Notes under the pieces: model-generated
Seen by the model: the letters and a program-made list of their open reading frames with translations, nothing else
What the model was told of the DNA's origin: nothing
The model's database searches: none
Source: an uncultured Pelagibacteraceae bacterium
GTDB taxonomy: Bacteria > Pseudomonadota > Alphaproteobacteria > Pelagibacterales > Pelagibacteraceae
Assembly (NCBI GenBank): GCA_902623975.1
Contig: CACNVR010000002.1
Span: 1 to 64,000 of the forward strand
Reading direction: 5' to 3'
Length of the DNA: 64,000 nt
Shown: positions 1 to 7,770 of the stretch, in pieces
Position numbering within the stretch: the first letter of the stretch is position 1
How the letters are laid out: the number at the start of each line of letters is the position of its first letter
Program-made: the position numbers and the translations under genes

Positions 1-443
1 CTATCGTTAACTGTTAAAATTTTTGACATCATTAAACCAACTGTTCCAGCTACTCTATATGAATAAATTAATAGATCTCTAACAGATCTAATTTGAATTT
101 TTTTTTTTAAATCCGAGGCAACACCATCCACCAAGTCCTCTAAAATTATCTTTTTTATATTATTATTTTTTGCAAGAGTGATTACATCGCAAACAATCTT
201 TTCATTTTCGTCAGATGAATGTATTTCTAAATTATCTGTATCATAATATTTTCTAAGAAAATTTCTCATTTCATCAAATCTTTTAATCTTAGATTCTAAA
301 TTAGTTTTTTCGTCGGCTATGTCATCTAGAACTCTGCAAAATGCATAAAGTTTAGCGGAATCATCATAAATTTTTTTTGGTAAAAAAAAACCTGCCCAAT
401 TAAATGATTTAGCAAAAATAGCTAGGTAATTTTTTTTATTCAT
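1..443 (-). CDS. crtB: Phytoene synthase, C-terminal part cut by window edge
   Basis: My own translation of the reverse strand from the ATG at 443 gives 147 residues before the window ends. It shows the squalene/phytoene synthase signatures YAFCRVLDDIAD (the first Asp-rich, Mg-diphosphate-binding motif), LVDGVASDL and YSYRVAGTVGLMMSKIL. The enzyme condenses two geranylgeranyl diphosphates to phytoene, the first committed step of carotenoid synthesis. Its ATG shares one base with the crtI stop (TAATG), so the two are probably translationally coupled. The second Asp-rich motif lies outside the window. It is absent from the ORF track only because it is truncated. Confidence 0.93.
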   Translation of the reverse strand, partial: MNKKNYLAIFAKSFNWAGFFLPKKIYDDSAKLYAFCRVLDDIADEKTNLESKIKRFDEMRNFLRKYYDTDNLEIHSSDENEKIVCDVITLAKNNNIKKIILEDLVDGVASDLKKKIQIRSVRDLLIYSYRVAGTVGLMMSKILTVND

Positions 444-1903
444 TAAATTATTTTATCTAATACTTTAGCTGACGACAAAACTCCTGGTATACCAGCACCA
501 GGGTGTGTTCCTGCTCCAACAAAATATAAACCATCATAAATTTCTGATTTATTATGAAATCTAAAATAAGCTGATTGTGAAAATTTTGGCTGGATGGAGA
601 AACCTGAGCCATGTTTAGTATTTAAATCTTTTTCAAAGTAATCTGGAGTTAAATAAAAATCCTCAACAACATTCTCTCTTAGATTAGGCATTAAATCATT
701 TTGCATTTTATCAATTACCAAATTTTTCATTTTTTCTCCCTCAATAGACCAATCAATATTCGATTGATTATTTGGAACAGGTACAAGAACATAAAAACAA
801 TCTTTTCCTTTAGGAGCCATAGATTTGTCAGTTGAAGATGGTCTATGTAGATAATAGCTAATATCATTATTTAACTTTTTGTTATCAAATATATCATCTA
901 GATGTTCTTTGTATTTGTTACCAAATTTAATTGTATGATGCTCTACATCTTCATATTTTATTTTAGTACCAAAATAATAAACAAATAGTCCCATTGAATA
1001 TTCCATTCGATTTTTTTTCCATTTAAAAAGAAATGAGTTATTTGTATTTCCATTTAGCATTTTTTCATAAACTGCAGGTGGGTCTGCATTACAAATAACG
1101 CAATTAGACTCTATAATAGTTTTATTATCAAGTTGAACACCAGTGATCTTTTTTTTATCTGAAATAATTTTTGTAACTTCATGACCTTTGATTACTTTAA
1201 TTCCTTCTTCATCCATTAATTTTTCAAAACCTTTTATTATATTTCCTGTTCCTCCCATCGAATAATGAATTCCCCACTTTTTTTCTAAATATAAAATTAG
1301 TCCATAAATTGAAGTTGTAGTAAAAGGATTGCCTCCAACAAGCAATGGATGCATACTTAATATTCTTCTTAATTTTTCATTCTTTATATAAGATGAAACT
1401 AACGAATAAACTGATTTATAACTTTTAAGTTTCAAAAGTGATGGTAATTGTTGCAACATTACAAAAGGTTCATCAAATGGAACATCGGCAAGTTCTGTAA
1501 ACCCTTTGTCAAAAATTTTTTTAGTAAAATTTACAAGTTTTTCATATCCAACGACATCTTCTTTATTAATTTTTGCAATCTGGTTTTTCATTTCTAATTC
1601 ATCACCAGAGTAATTAAACCTAGTTTTATCCTCAAAAATAAATTGATACCAAATTTTTAAAGGTGTGAGTTTTATATAATCATTTGGATCTTTCCCAAAT
1701 AATTCAAATAACTCGTTTATTAAATATGGTGCTGTAATAACTGTTGGACCGCCATCGTATATGAAACCATTTTTCCTAAACACTCTTGCTCTTCCACCAA
1801 GATCTGGATGTTTTTCAATTAAAGTTACATTATTACCTTTTGCCTTGAGACGGAGTGCAGCAGCCATTCCTCCAAAACCTGAACCAATTACTATAGAATT
1901 CAT
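443..1903 (-). CDS. crtI: Phytoene desaturase
   Basis: This 486-residue protein begins with the dinucleotide-binding fold IGSGFGGMAAALRLKAKG, followed by EKHPDLGGRARVF. It ends with the CrtI signature GLYFVGAGTHPGAGIPGVL, which closes the FAD site. Length fits bacterial CrtI. It should introduce double bonds into phytoene to give lycopene at the membrane, as a precursor of retinal or other carotenoids. crtB follows with a 1-nt overlap. Upstream, only 39 nt separate it from atpF in the same direction, so it may be read through from the ATP synthase operon. Carotene desaturase versus diapocarotenoid desaturase cannot be fully excluded, but the adjacent phytoene synthase favours CrtI. Confidence 0.93.
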   Translation of the reverse strand: MNSIVIGSGFGGMAAALRLKAKGNNVTLIEKHPDLGGRARVFRKNGFIYDGGPTVITAPYLINELFELFGKDPNDYIKLTPLKIWYQFIFEDKTRFNYSGDELEMKNQIAKINKEDVVGYEKLVNFTKKIFDKGFTELADVPFDEPFVMLQQLPSLLKLKSYKSVYSLVSSYIKNEKLRRILSMHPLLVGGNPFTTTSIYGLILYLEKKWGIHYSMGGTGNIIKGFEKLMDEEGIKVIKGHEVTKIISDKKKITGVQLDNKTIIESNCVICNADPPAVYEKMLNGNTNNSFLFKWKKNRMEYSMGLFVYYFGTKIKYEDVEHHTIKFGNKYKEHLDDIFDNKKLNNDISYYLHRPSSTDKSMAPKGKDCFYVLVPVPNNQSNIDWSIEGEKMKNLVIDKMQNDLMPNLRENVVEDFYLTPDYFEKDLNTKHGSGFSIQPKFSQSAYFRFHNKSEIYDGLYFVGAGTHPGAGIPGVLSSAKVLDKII

Positions 1904-1942
1904 TAGGATAATTTATAGTTTTTTTAGATAATTGTAAGAGGA

Positions 1943-2440
1943 TTATGAGTTGATTTTTTTTAACTCTTCTTTAGTTTCATCCAAATTTTTTTGAAACAAA
2001 GTATCTAGCTTAGATTTATCCACTGACGTTGTGATAATTTTTTTGACAGAATCAACAGCAATTTTTACTGAGGCATTTTTTATTTCTTTTATTGCTGCAT
2101 CTTTCATCTGAGCTATTTTAGTTTGAGCTGAATTTTTTTTGATCTCAGAGGATCTGTGAAATTTGTCATTTAATTCTATAATTAGTCTGTCGCTGTCTTT
2201 TTTTGCTTGCTCTAAAATTTCATTACTTACTGATTGAGCGGTATCAAGTTTTTTTTGAGCATTATCCAATAATTTCTTAGCCTCTGTTCTTAATTTTTCA
2301 CTCTCATCGATTTCATTTTTGATATCTGAGATAAGTTTATTTAATATTTCGTTAATTTTTTGGGGCACCTTTAAATAGATGAGCCCACCAAAAAATATAA
2401 AAAAAGAAACTGCCACCCAGAATGTTGAATCAAGAACCAT
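1943..2440 (-). CDS. atpF: ATP synthase F0 subunit b
   Basis: The protein has 165 residues if started at the internal ATG giving MVLDSTFWVAV. It has one N-terminal membrane helix (WVAVSFFIFFGGLIYL), then a long charged amphipathic helix typical of the peripheral stalk. The track ORF starts 75 nt earlier, but that would extend deep into the b' gene and add a non-homologous leader. With ATG at 2440 the overlap with b' is 11 nt, and its first codons ATG GTT CTT GAT straddle the b' stop. It lies last in the F0 operon I-a-c-b'-b, as in other alphaproteobacteria. Confidence 0.9.
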   Translation of the reverse strand: MVLDSTFWVAVSFFIFFGGLIYLKVPQKINEILNKLISDIKNEIDESEKLRTEAKKLLDNAQKKLDTAQSVSNEILEQAKKDSDRLIIELNDKFHRSSEIKKNSAQTKIAQMKDAAIKEIKNASVKIAVDSVKKIITTSVDKSKLDTLFQKNLDETKEELKKINS

Positions 2441-3020
2441 AGTATTTACCACCGTTTCTTTTTGATAGATCTTCAACGATTGCAGATATACTGCTGCTGT
2501 TAACCTCTGTTCCAATTAATTTTTTTATAAGATCCGAAGATGTTTCAATAGCAATTTTATTTATTTTTCCAGAGGCACTCTTTCTAAGCATTTCTATTTC
2601 TTTTTCTGCATTATTAATTTCTTCATCAATTTGTTTATCTAAAATTTCTTTTTTAGAATTTATATCTTTCAAAACTTTTTCACGTGCGCTTTTCAAAATA
2701 TCTTTTGCTTCTAATTTACTTTTTAGAACAATCTGGTCATACTCTTTAAGTTTAGACTCACTATTCTCCCTTTGTTTTTCTGCTGCTTCAACATTTTCTT
2801 GTATTTGAGATTTTCTTAATTCTAAGTTTGCACTTATCTTAGGTAAAATAAGTTTTGAAAGAACAACGTACAAAACACCAAATGTAAGAGTAAGCCAAAA
2901 TACTTGTGAAACCCAAAATTCTGGATTTAACTGAGGCATACCTCCACTTTCAGCTGAAAAAACTTCTTTTAAAAAAAAGAAATTGAAAAATATTGACTGA
3001 AAAAATATTTTTTTAATCAT
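2430..3020 (-). CDS. atpX: ATP synthase F0 subunit b'
   Basis: This is a second b-type stalk subunit, forming a heterodimer with b in alphaproteobacteria and phototrophs. The motif MPQLNPEFWVSQVFWLTLTF is the usual b' N-terminus and membrane helix; the rest is coiled coil (about residues 60-190). An N-terminal hydrophobic stretch ending FSAES precedes it and resembles a signal peptide, which some b' subunits carry. I place the start at 3020 (MIKKIFF), four bases after the atpE stop. The track's 3035 start would overlap atpE by 11 nt and is possible. Naming varies (atpX, atpG, atpF'). Confidence 0.88.
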   Translation of the reverse strand: MIKKIFFQSIFFNFFFLKEVFSAESGGMPQLNPEFWVSQVFWLTLTFGVLYVVLSKLILPKISANLELRKSQIQENVEAAEKQRENSESKLKEYDQIVLKSKLEAKDILKSAREKVLKDINSKKEILDKQIDEEINNAEKEIEMLRKSASGKINKIAIETSSDLIKKLIGTEVNSSSISAIVEDLSKRNGGKYYGS

Positions 3021-3024
3021 CAAT

Positions 3025-3252
3025 TTAAAATGCAAAAAGAATGATTAACGCAACTACTAATCCGAATAGCCCAGTAGCTTCTGCAAGAGCGAATCCTAAA
3101 AGCAAATTTGGAAATTGTTTTTGGGCAGCTGACGGATTTCTCATCGCACCAGATAAGTAATTACCAAAGATTATTCCAATACCAACACCGGCACCAGCTA
3201 GAGCGATAGCTGCCAGGCCTGCTCCTATCATTTTTGCTGCTTCTAATTCCAT
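3025..3252 (-). CDS. atpE: ATP synthase F0 subunit c (rotor ring)
   Basis: The protein has 75 residues forming two membrane helices joined by the polar loop RNPSAAQKQF. Helix 1 has the glycine-rich GAGLAAIALAGAGVGIG packing motif. The ion-carrying carboxylate is Glu58 in GFALAEATGLF; the residues around it look like a proton-type ring rather than a sodium-type ring. A textbook Shine-Dalgarno AGGAGG lies 5 nt upstream of the ATG. That is rare in this window and fits the need for many c copies per complex. Confidence 0.97.
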   Translation of the reverse strand: MELEAAKMIGAGLAAIALAGAGVGIGIIFGNYLSGAMRNPSAAQKQFPNLLLGFALAEATGLFGLVVALIILFAF

Positions 3253-3257
3253 TATAT

Positions 3258-3263
3258 CCTCCT
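3258..3263 (-). promoter_or_regulatory. Perfect Shine-Dalgarno of atpE
   Basis: On the minus strand the sequence reads AGGAGG, 5 nt, then ATG. This is one of only two strong ribosome-binding sites I noticed in the window; the other serves ftsZ. Most starts here are overlapped with upstream stops or have no purine-rich tract. Confidence 0.85.
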
Positions 3264-3269
3264 ATGTTA

Positions 3270-4004
3270 TTAATGGTGTAAGTTTAATGCATCGTTTAAA
3301 TAGATGCATGTTAAGATTGCAAAAACGTATGCTTGAAGAAAAGCAACTAATATCTCCAAGCCTGTTAATGCAACCGAAAAACTCAGTGGAAGCCATCCAC
3401 CGACTATTCCAAGGCTTATAACAAAGCCTCCGAAAACTTTCATCATCGTATGACCTGCCATCATATTAGCAAAAAGCCTTACTGAAAGACTAATGGGTCT
3501 ACTTAAATATGAAATAATTTCAATAACAACTATCAATGGAAGTAATACGATAGGTACACCACTTGGTACAAATAGTTTTAAATATCCAAATCCATGCTTA
3601 ATGAAACCTATAATTGTTACTCCTATAAATATAAATGCTGCTAAAACAAAAGTCACAATAATGTGGCTTGTTACAGTGAAAGTATAAGGGATCATCCCAA
3701 ACATGTTACAAAAAAGCACAAACATAAATAAAGAAAATATAAATGAAAAATAAGGTTTAGCTTTTGATCCTGCAGTATCATTAATCATTTTTGATACAAA
3801 TGAATAGCTTAATTCAGTTAATAGCTGCAATTTGTTTGGTAGTATTGAATTTTTTTTTGATCCAAAATTAAAAATAATTAATATAGCAAACGAACTGATA
3901 ACCATAAATAAACTCGCGTTTGTAAATGATATGTCAAAAGCCCCTATCTTTATTTCTGGACCAATTCTATAAACTTCGAATTGTGTCATTGGATTTGCTG
4001 CCAT
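3270..4004 (-). CDS. atpB: ATP synthase F0 subunit a
   Basis: This polytopic membrane protein of 244 residues carries the essential arginine in SLSVRLFANMMAGH, which faces the c-ring carboxylate. The late helix VALTGLEILVAFLQAYVFAILTCIYL is the conserved C-terminal proton-channel helix. It couples proton flow to rotor rotation in the inner membrane. It sits between atpI (7 nt upstream) and atpE (17 nt downstream) in the F0 operon. The start is either MAANPMTQF or the second Met; the first is kept. Confidence 0.96.
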   Translation of the reverse strand: MAANPMTQFEVYRIGPEIKIGAFDISFTNASLFMVISSFAILIIFNFGSKKNSILPNKLQLLTELSYSFVSKMINDTAGSKAKPYFSFIFSLFMFVLFCNMFGMIPYTFTVTSHIIVTFVLAAFIFIGVTIIGFIKHGFGYLKLFVPSGVPIVLLPLIVVIEIISYLSRPISLSVRLFANMMAGHTMMKVFGGFVISLGIVGGWLPLSFSVALTGLEILVAFLQAYVFAILTCIYLNDALNLHH

Positions 4005-4011
4005 AAATCAA

Positions 4012-4290
4012 TTACTTATTTTGCATATTTTTTGCATTTCTAATTACATTGGTAATCCCAGCAATTACGCCTACAAAAAAAAATATTAAAATTAACCATG
4101 GTTTAGTACCAAAGGTCTTGTCTAAAATAAACCCAATAATTGTCCCTACAGCAACTGCTGAAACGAGCTCCGTACTAAGCTTAAAAGCCGTACCAATTGG
4201 GGATGGATTGGGATTTTTGTCATTTGTACCTTTTTTTGATATTCTCTTTTTTGCAATCTCTAAGCGAGTTTTAAAAGGATCTTTTGGCAT
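4012..4290 (-). CDS. atpI: ATP synthase assembly protein I
   Basis: This is a 92-residue AtpI-like protein: a basic N-terminus, then two membrane helices (AVAVGTIIGFILDKTF and WLILIFFFVGVIAGITNVI). AtpI proteins assist c-ring assembly or Mg uptake; they are small, poorly conserved and usually the first gene of the F0 operon, which is its position here. It follows smc after 14 nt. The call rests mainly on position and topology. Confidence 0.85.
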   Translation of the reverse strand: MPKDPFKTRLEIAKKRISKKGTNDKNPNPSPIGTAFKLSTELVSAVAVGTIIGFILDKTFGTKPWLILIFFFVGVIAGITNVIRNAKNMQNK

Positions 4291-4304
4291 TTAATTAAAT
4301 TTAA

Positions 4305-6701
4305 TTAAGCAACCATACTCTCTGCTTTTTGTAAATCAACAGCTACCAACTGACTTATACCTTTCTCAGGCATTGTGACCCCATAAAGTCTATTCATTTT
4401 AGACATTGTCAAAGCATGATGCGTAACAATAATAAATCTTGTATTGGTGATCTTGGTAAGCTCTTCAAGTAAGCTACAAAATCTTGTTACATTAGCATCA
4501 TCTAGAGGCGCATCAACTTCATCTAACACACAAATTGGTGAAGGATTAGTTAAAAAAACTGCAAAAATTAATGATAGTGCAGTTAAGGCCTGCTCACCTC
4601 CAGACAATAAAGTTATAGATTGTAGTCTTTTTCCTGGAGGACTTACTAACATTTCTAGACCTGCCTCCAAAGGATCTTCAGAGTCAACTAGTTCTAATTT
4701 AGCATTACCTCCACTAAATAATTTTGTATAAACCTCATTAAACTTTCTATTAACTTTTTCGTATGCGTCTAATAACCTTTCTCTCCCTTTTTGATTTAGT
4801 TCATTAATACTATCCTTCAATTTAACTATTGCTGTTACTAAATCTGCTCGGTCTTGTTCCATTTTTTTTATTTCAGCTTCATATTTATTTGTTTCTTCAT
4901 CAGCTTTCAAATTCACAGAACCCAACTTTTCCCTTTCCTGCTTCTTTTTATCTAATAGATCTTCTTGATTTACAGCATCAGGTAGTTCTTCTTTACCAAA
5001 CAAATTTGAATTTTCTAAAATGTTATCTTCATTCAAGTTTAGTTCTGAATAAATTCTTTCTACCAGGTCATTTTTTCTTTTCTTAAGTCCTTCAACAGTA
5101 GCTCCTGAGCTAGCTTTTCTCTCTCTAATCTGAATTGATTGTTCTTGGATTTCATTAAGTTGAATTCGAAGATTTTCTATCTTTTCATCAGTTGAATTTA
5201 TAACAATTTCATTATCATTTTTCTCCTTCTCAGATATTCTCAGATTTTCAGAAATTTGTCCTTTTTTTTCAGCTTGTAACTTTGGCTGATTATCTAATTG
5301 ATCTAACTGTATATTCAACGTATTTTTTCTTCCAGAAAGTTCAGTTACCATTTTTTCTGAATTTGATAATAAATTTTTCCAACTTTCTATTTCATTATCT
5401 ATGACACTAATTCTTTCACTTCTTTTAATAGAATCTTTTTTAATGTTTTGATTATCGCTATATCTTTCAGCATATTTTTGAATTGTAATTTTAAAATCGT
5501 CAAGACCAGATAACGCTTCAATTTTTTTTTCTAAATTAATTAATTCTTTAATTTTTTCTATTTCTAAATTTAATTTATTCTTAGAATTTTCTAAATCATT
5601 ATTAGATTGTTTTTCGGTTTCATAATATTTCGAATCTATTTCTATAAGTTCATTTTTTTCTTCTTTCAATCTTTTTTCGTTTGAATTCGCATCAATAACT
5701 ATTTCTTTCTGTCTGTTTATATCATCATCTAGAGTCTTGAGATTATTTTTAATATTTTCAATTTCACCAAGCACTCTTGTATTTTCTTCATCAAGATTTT
5801 GTAATTCTAAGTTAAGTCTTTGAATTTTTGAGAGATTTTCAATATTTTTTTCTCTTAAGGGTGAGATTTTATCTGACTCAGATTTAATAGACTTTTCAAG
5901 TTCAGAAATTTTTGTGTTAAAGCCAGATACTTCTCCTTCAGCTTCCATATTTATTTCATTCTCAACTCTTATCTCTTTATCAATTTCTAATAATTTAAGA
6001 TAATATAAACCTGCTTCGATTTTTTTAATTTCATTTGAAATATTTTTATATTTTGTTGCTTCCTCAGCTTGCTTTTGTAAGTTAGTTAGCTGTTTTTCTT
6101 GTTGGCGCCTTAATTCATCTGCTCTTTTTAAATTATTTTCTGCAGCGGCCAACCTTAATTCAGCTTCGTGTCTTCTAACATGCAACCCCGATATACCTGC
6201 AGCCTCCTCTAGTATTGCTCTTCTGTCAGTTGGTTTTGCAGTCACCAAAGCACCAATACGACCTTGGCTGATCATTGACGGTGAGTGTGCTCCTGTAGAA
6301 AGATCTGCAAAAAACATTTGTGCATCTCTAGCCCTAACTTCCTTATCATTAATATAAAACTTCGAACCTTTGTCTTTTTCAATTTTTCGTCTAACATTTA
6401 TTTCATCTAGTTCTTTGAATTGTATTGGACCTTCATTATTCTCATTCGCAACGGTAACTGATACTTCAGCAATATTTTTAGAGGCTTTGTTTGAAGTTCC
6501 AGAAAATATTACATCTTCCATTCCTGATCCCCTCATGCTTTTTGCGGATGTTTCTCCCATGACCCACCTTAAAGATTCGACAATATTTGATTTCCCACAA
6601 CCGTTAGGCCCAACTATACCAGTCAGACCATCCTCGATTAAGAAGTTGGTTTTGTCAGCAAAAGATTTAAAACCATTTAACTGGATTTTTTTAAACTCCA
6701 T
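4305..6701 (-). CDS. smc: Chromosome segregation ATPase SMC, short and apparently hingeless
   Basis: The N-terminal ATPase half carries Walker A GPNGCGKSN (31-39) and the SMC phrase KSMRGSGMEDVIFSGT. The C-terminal half carries the signature LLSGGEQALTALS (about 698-709) and Walker B CVLDEVDAPLDDAN (about 724-737). In between lies coiled coil (about 170-650). At 798 residues it is roughly 350 shorter than typical bacterial SMC. The midpoint around SGLDDFKITIQKY (398-410) shows no globular hinge of about 150 residues and no Gly-rich dimer motifs. It should organise the chromosome with ScpA/ScpB, which are not in this window. The reading frame is intact, so this is not a frameshifted remnant. 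A Rad50-like role is less likely, given the SMC-specific head motifs and the conserved neighbours. Confidence 0.9.
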   Translation of the reverse strand: MEFKKIQLNGFKSFADKTNFLIEDGLTGIVGPNGCGKSNIVESLRWVMGETSAKSMRGSGMEDVIFSGTSNKASKNIAEVSVTVANENNEGPIQFKELDEINVRRKIEKDKGSKFYINDKEVRARDAQMFFADLSTGAHSPSMISQGRIGALVTAKPTDRRAILEEAAGISGLHVRRHEAELRLAAAENNLKRADELRRQQEKQLTNLQKQAEEATKYKNISNEIKKIEAGLYYLKLLEIDKEIRVENEINMEAEGEVSGFNTKISELEKSIKSESDKISPLREKNIENLSKIQRLNLELQNLDEENTRVLGEIENIKNNLKTLDDDINRQKEIVIDANSNEKRLKEEKNELIEIDSKYYETEKQSNNDLENSKNKLNLEIEKIKELINLEKKIEALSGLDDFKITIQKYAERYSDNQNIKKDSIKRSERISVIDNEIESWKNLLSNSEKMVTELSGRKNTLNIQLDQLDNQPKLQAEKKGQISENLRISEKEKNDNEIVINSTDEKIENLRIQLNEIQEQSIQIRERKASSGATVEGLKKRKNDLVERIYSELNLNEDNILENSNLFGKEELPDAVNQEDLLDKKKQEREKLGSVNLKADEETNKYEAEIKKMEQDRADLVTAIVKLKDSINELNQKGRERLLDAYEKVNRKFNEVYTKLFSGGNAKLELVDSEDPLEAGLEMLVSPPGKRLQSITLLSGGEQALTALSLIFAVFLTNPSPICVLDEVDAPLDDANVTRFCSLLEELTKITNTRFIIVTHHALTMSKMNRLYGVTMPEKGISQLVAVDLQKAESMVA

Positions 6702-6709
6702 GGTTTTAA

Positions 6710-7285
6710 TTATAACATTTTTTCGAGATATTTTTTTAAATTTTTATAATTTAGAGACTTATCGAACTTTTTATTATTGATAATTATCGTAGGAGTAGCA
6801 TTTACATTAAATTTTTTTGTTCCTTCGACTCGATCATTTAAAACAAAGTCCTCGATTTCTTTATCTGTAATACACTTTTCAATATCTATGTTAAAATTAT
6901 TTTTTCTTAAATATTTTTCTAAAAAATTATTTGCTTCATCAATTGAATTTCCTTTAACCCATTCTTGTTGGTTGGAATATAAAATTTCTAAAATCTTTAA
7001 ACTTTTATCTTCCTCACATTGAGATACTTTTGCTGCATTAAATGCTACAGCGCCAAGAGGGAAGTGTCTAAACTCTAATTTTACTATTCCAGTATCTATA
7101 AATTCCTTCTTAAGTTGTGGATAAATATTTTTATGGAAATCAGCACAATGACTACAAGTAAGGGACTCATATGCAATGATTGTAATTTTAGCGTTTTTAT
7201 CTCCTGAAATTATACGACTAGTTTCAGCATTGACGCTAAAATTAAGCCCTAAGGTCAAAAATATAAATAAAAAAAACTTTTTCAT
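6710..7285 (-). CDS. DsbA-family periplasmic thiol-disulfide oxidoreductase
   Basis: This 191-residue protein has an N-terminal signal peptide (MKKFFLFIFLTLGLNFSVNAE). Its thioredoxin fold contains the active site CSHC in YESLTCSHCADFHKNIYP, and the cis-proline loop is NATPTIIIN. The helical insertion and length match the DsbA/DSBA-thioredoxin_4 group. It would oxidise or isomerise cysteines of exported proteins. Its start overlaps the dciA stop by 4 nt (ATGA). The order dciA-dsbA-smc recurs in alphaproteobacteria. I cannot tell oxidase from isomerase. Confidence 0.88.
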   Translation of the reverse strand: MKKFFLFIFLTLGLNFSVNAETSRIISGDKNAKITIIAYESLTCSHCADFHKNIYPQLKKEFIDTGIVKLEFRHFPLGAVAFNAAKVSQCEEDKSLKILEILYSNQQEWVKGNSIDEANNFLEKYLRKNNFNIDIEKCITDKEIEDFVLNDRVEGTKKFNVNATPTIIINNKKFDKSLNYKNLKKYLEKML

Positions 7286-7770
7286 TTTTGTCTAAAAACT
7301 TTCGTTAATTCTTGAAGTGACTTTTTGATTTTATCATTCTTAACATCATTAATTTTTTTTTGATATTTGTCTTTTGTCACACTTTTTTTTGAGTTTTTAT
7401 TTTTGAAGGAATAATTTTTTATTTTGTTAAAGCTCGTAAATTTTATTTTTTCAACCACAGTGTATCCAAAAAAACTATTCATCTTATCTATAATTTCTTT
7501 TTTTGAATATTCCAAATCCACCTCATGACCTCTTTCAACCATAATTATTAAAGAGTTAACACCAAATTTATTTGAGCTTTTAAATGATTTGGGATAACAA
7601 ACTTCAAATAGTTTTTCCCCCACAATGAGTTTCCAATTATTTAATGTTTCTGAATAAATATGACCTCTTTTATTAATAATTTTTTTTATATTTTTTGGCA
7701 AAGTGTCTTTTAATGATCTTAAACCTTGAATGGTCCCTGATCTCTGCTTAGTATTATTTTTTAATTGCAT
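7282..7770 (-). CDS. dciA: DUF721/DciA-family protein, probable DnaB helicase loader
   Basis: This is a 162-residue basic protein with the DUF721 pattern GLRSLKDTLPKNIKKIINKRGHIYSETLNNWKLIVGEKL near the N-terminus, then a Lys-rich tail. DciA proteins load or recruit the replicative helicase in bacteria lacking DnaC/DnaI. I start it at MQLKNNTKQRSG (7770) rather than the track's 7869, because the longer frame runs 99 nt into mutY on the opposite strand and reads as noise. Its ATG directly abuts the mutY ATG in the sequence CATATG. The next gene is dsbA-like, with a 4-nt overlap. Confidence 0.82.
   Translation of the reverse strand: MQLKNNTKQRSGTIQGLRSLKDTLPKNIKKIINKRGHIYSETLNNWKLIVGEKLFEVCYPKSFKSSNKFGVNSLIIMVERGHEVDLEYSKKEIIDKMNSFFGYTVVEKIKFTSFNKIKNYSFKNKNSKKSVTKDKYQKKINDVKNDKIKKSLQELTKVFRQK

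Noticed and set aside
4829-5086. Plus-strand ORF of 85 residues inside smc
   Set aside because: Leu/Phe-rich shadow of the Lys/Glu-rich coiled coil on the other strand, no start signal; same reasoning applies to the other plus-strand frames inside smc, carB and rplY.
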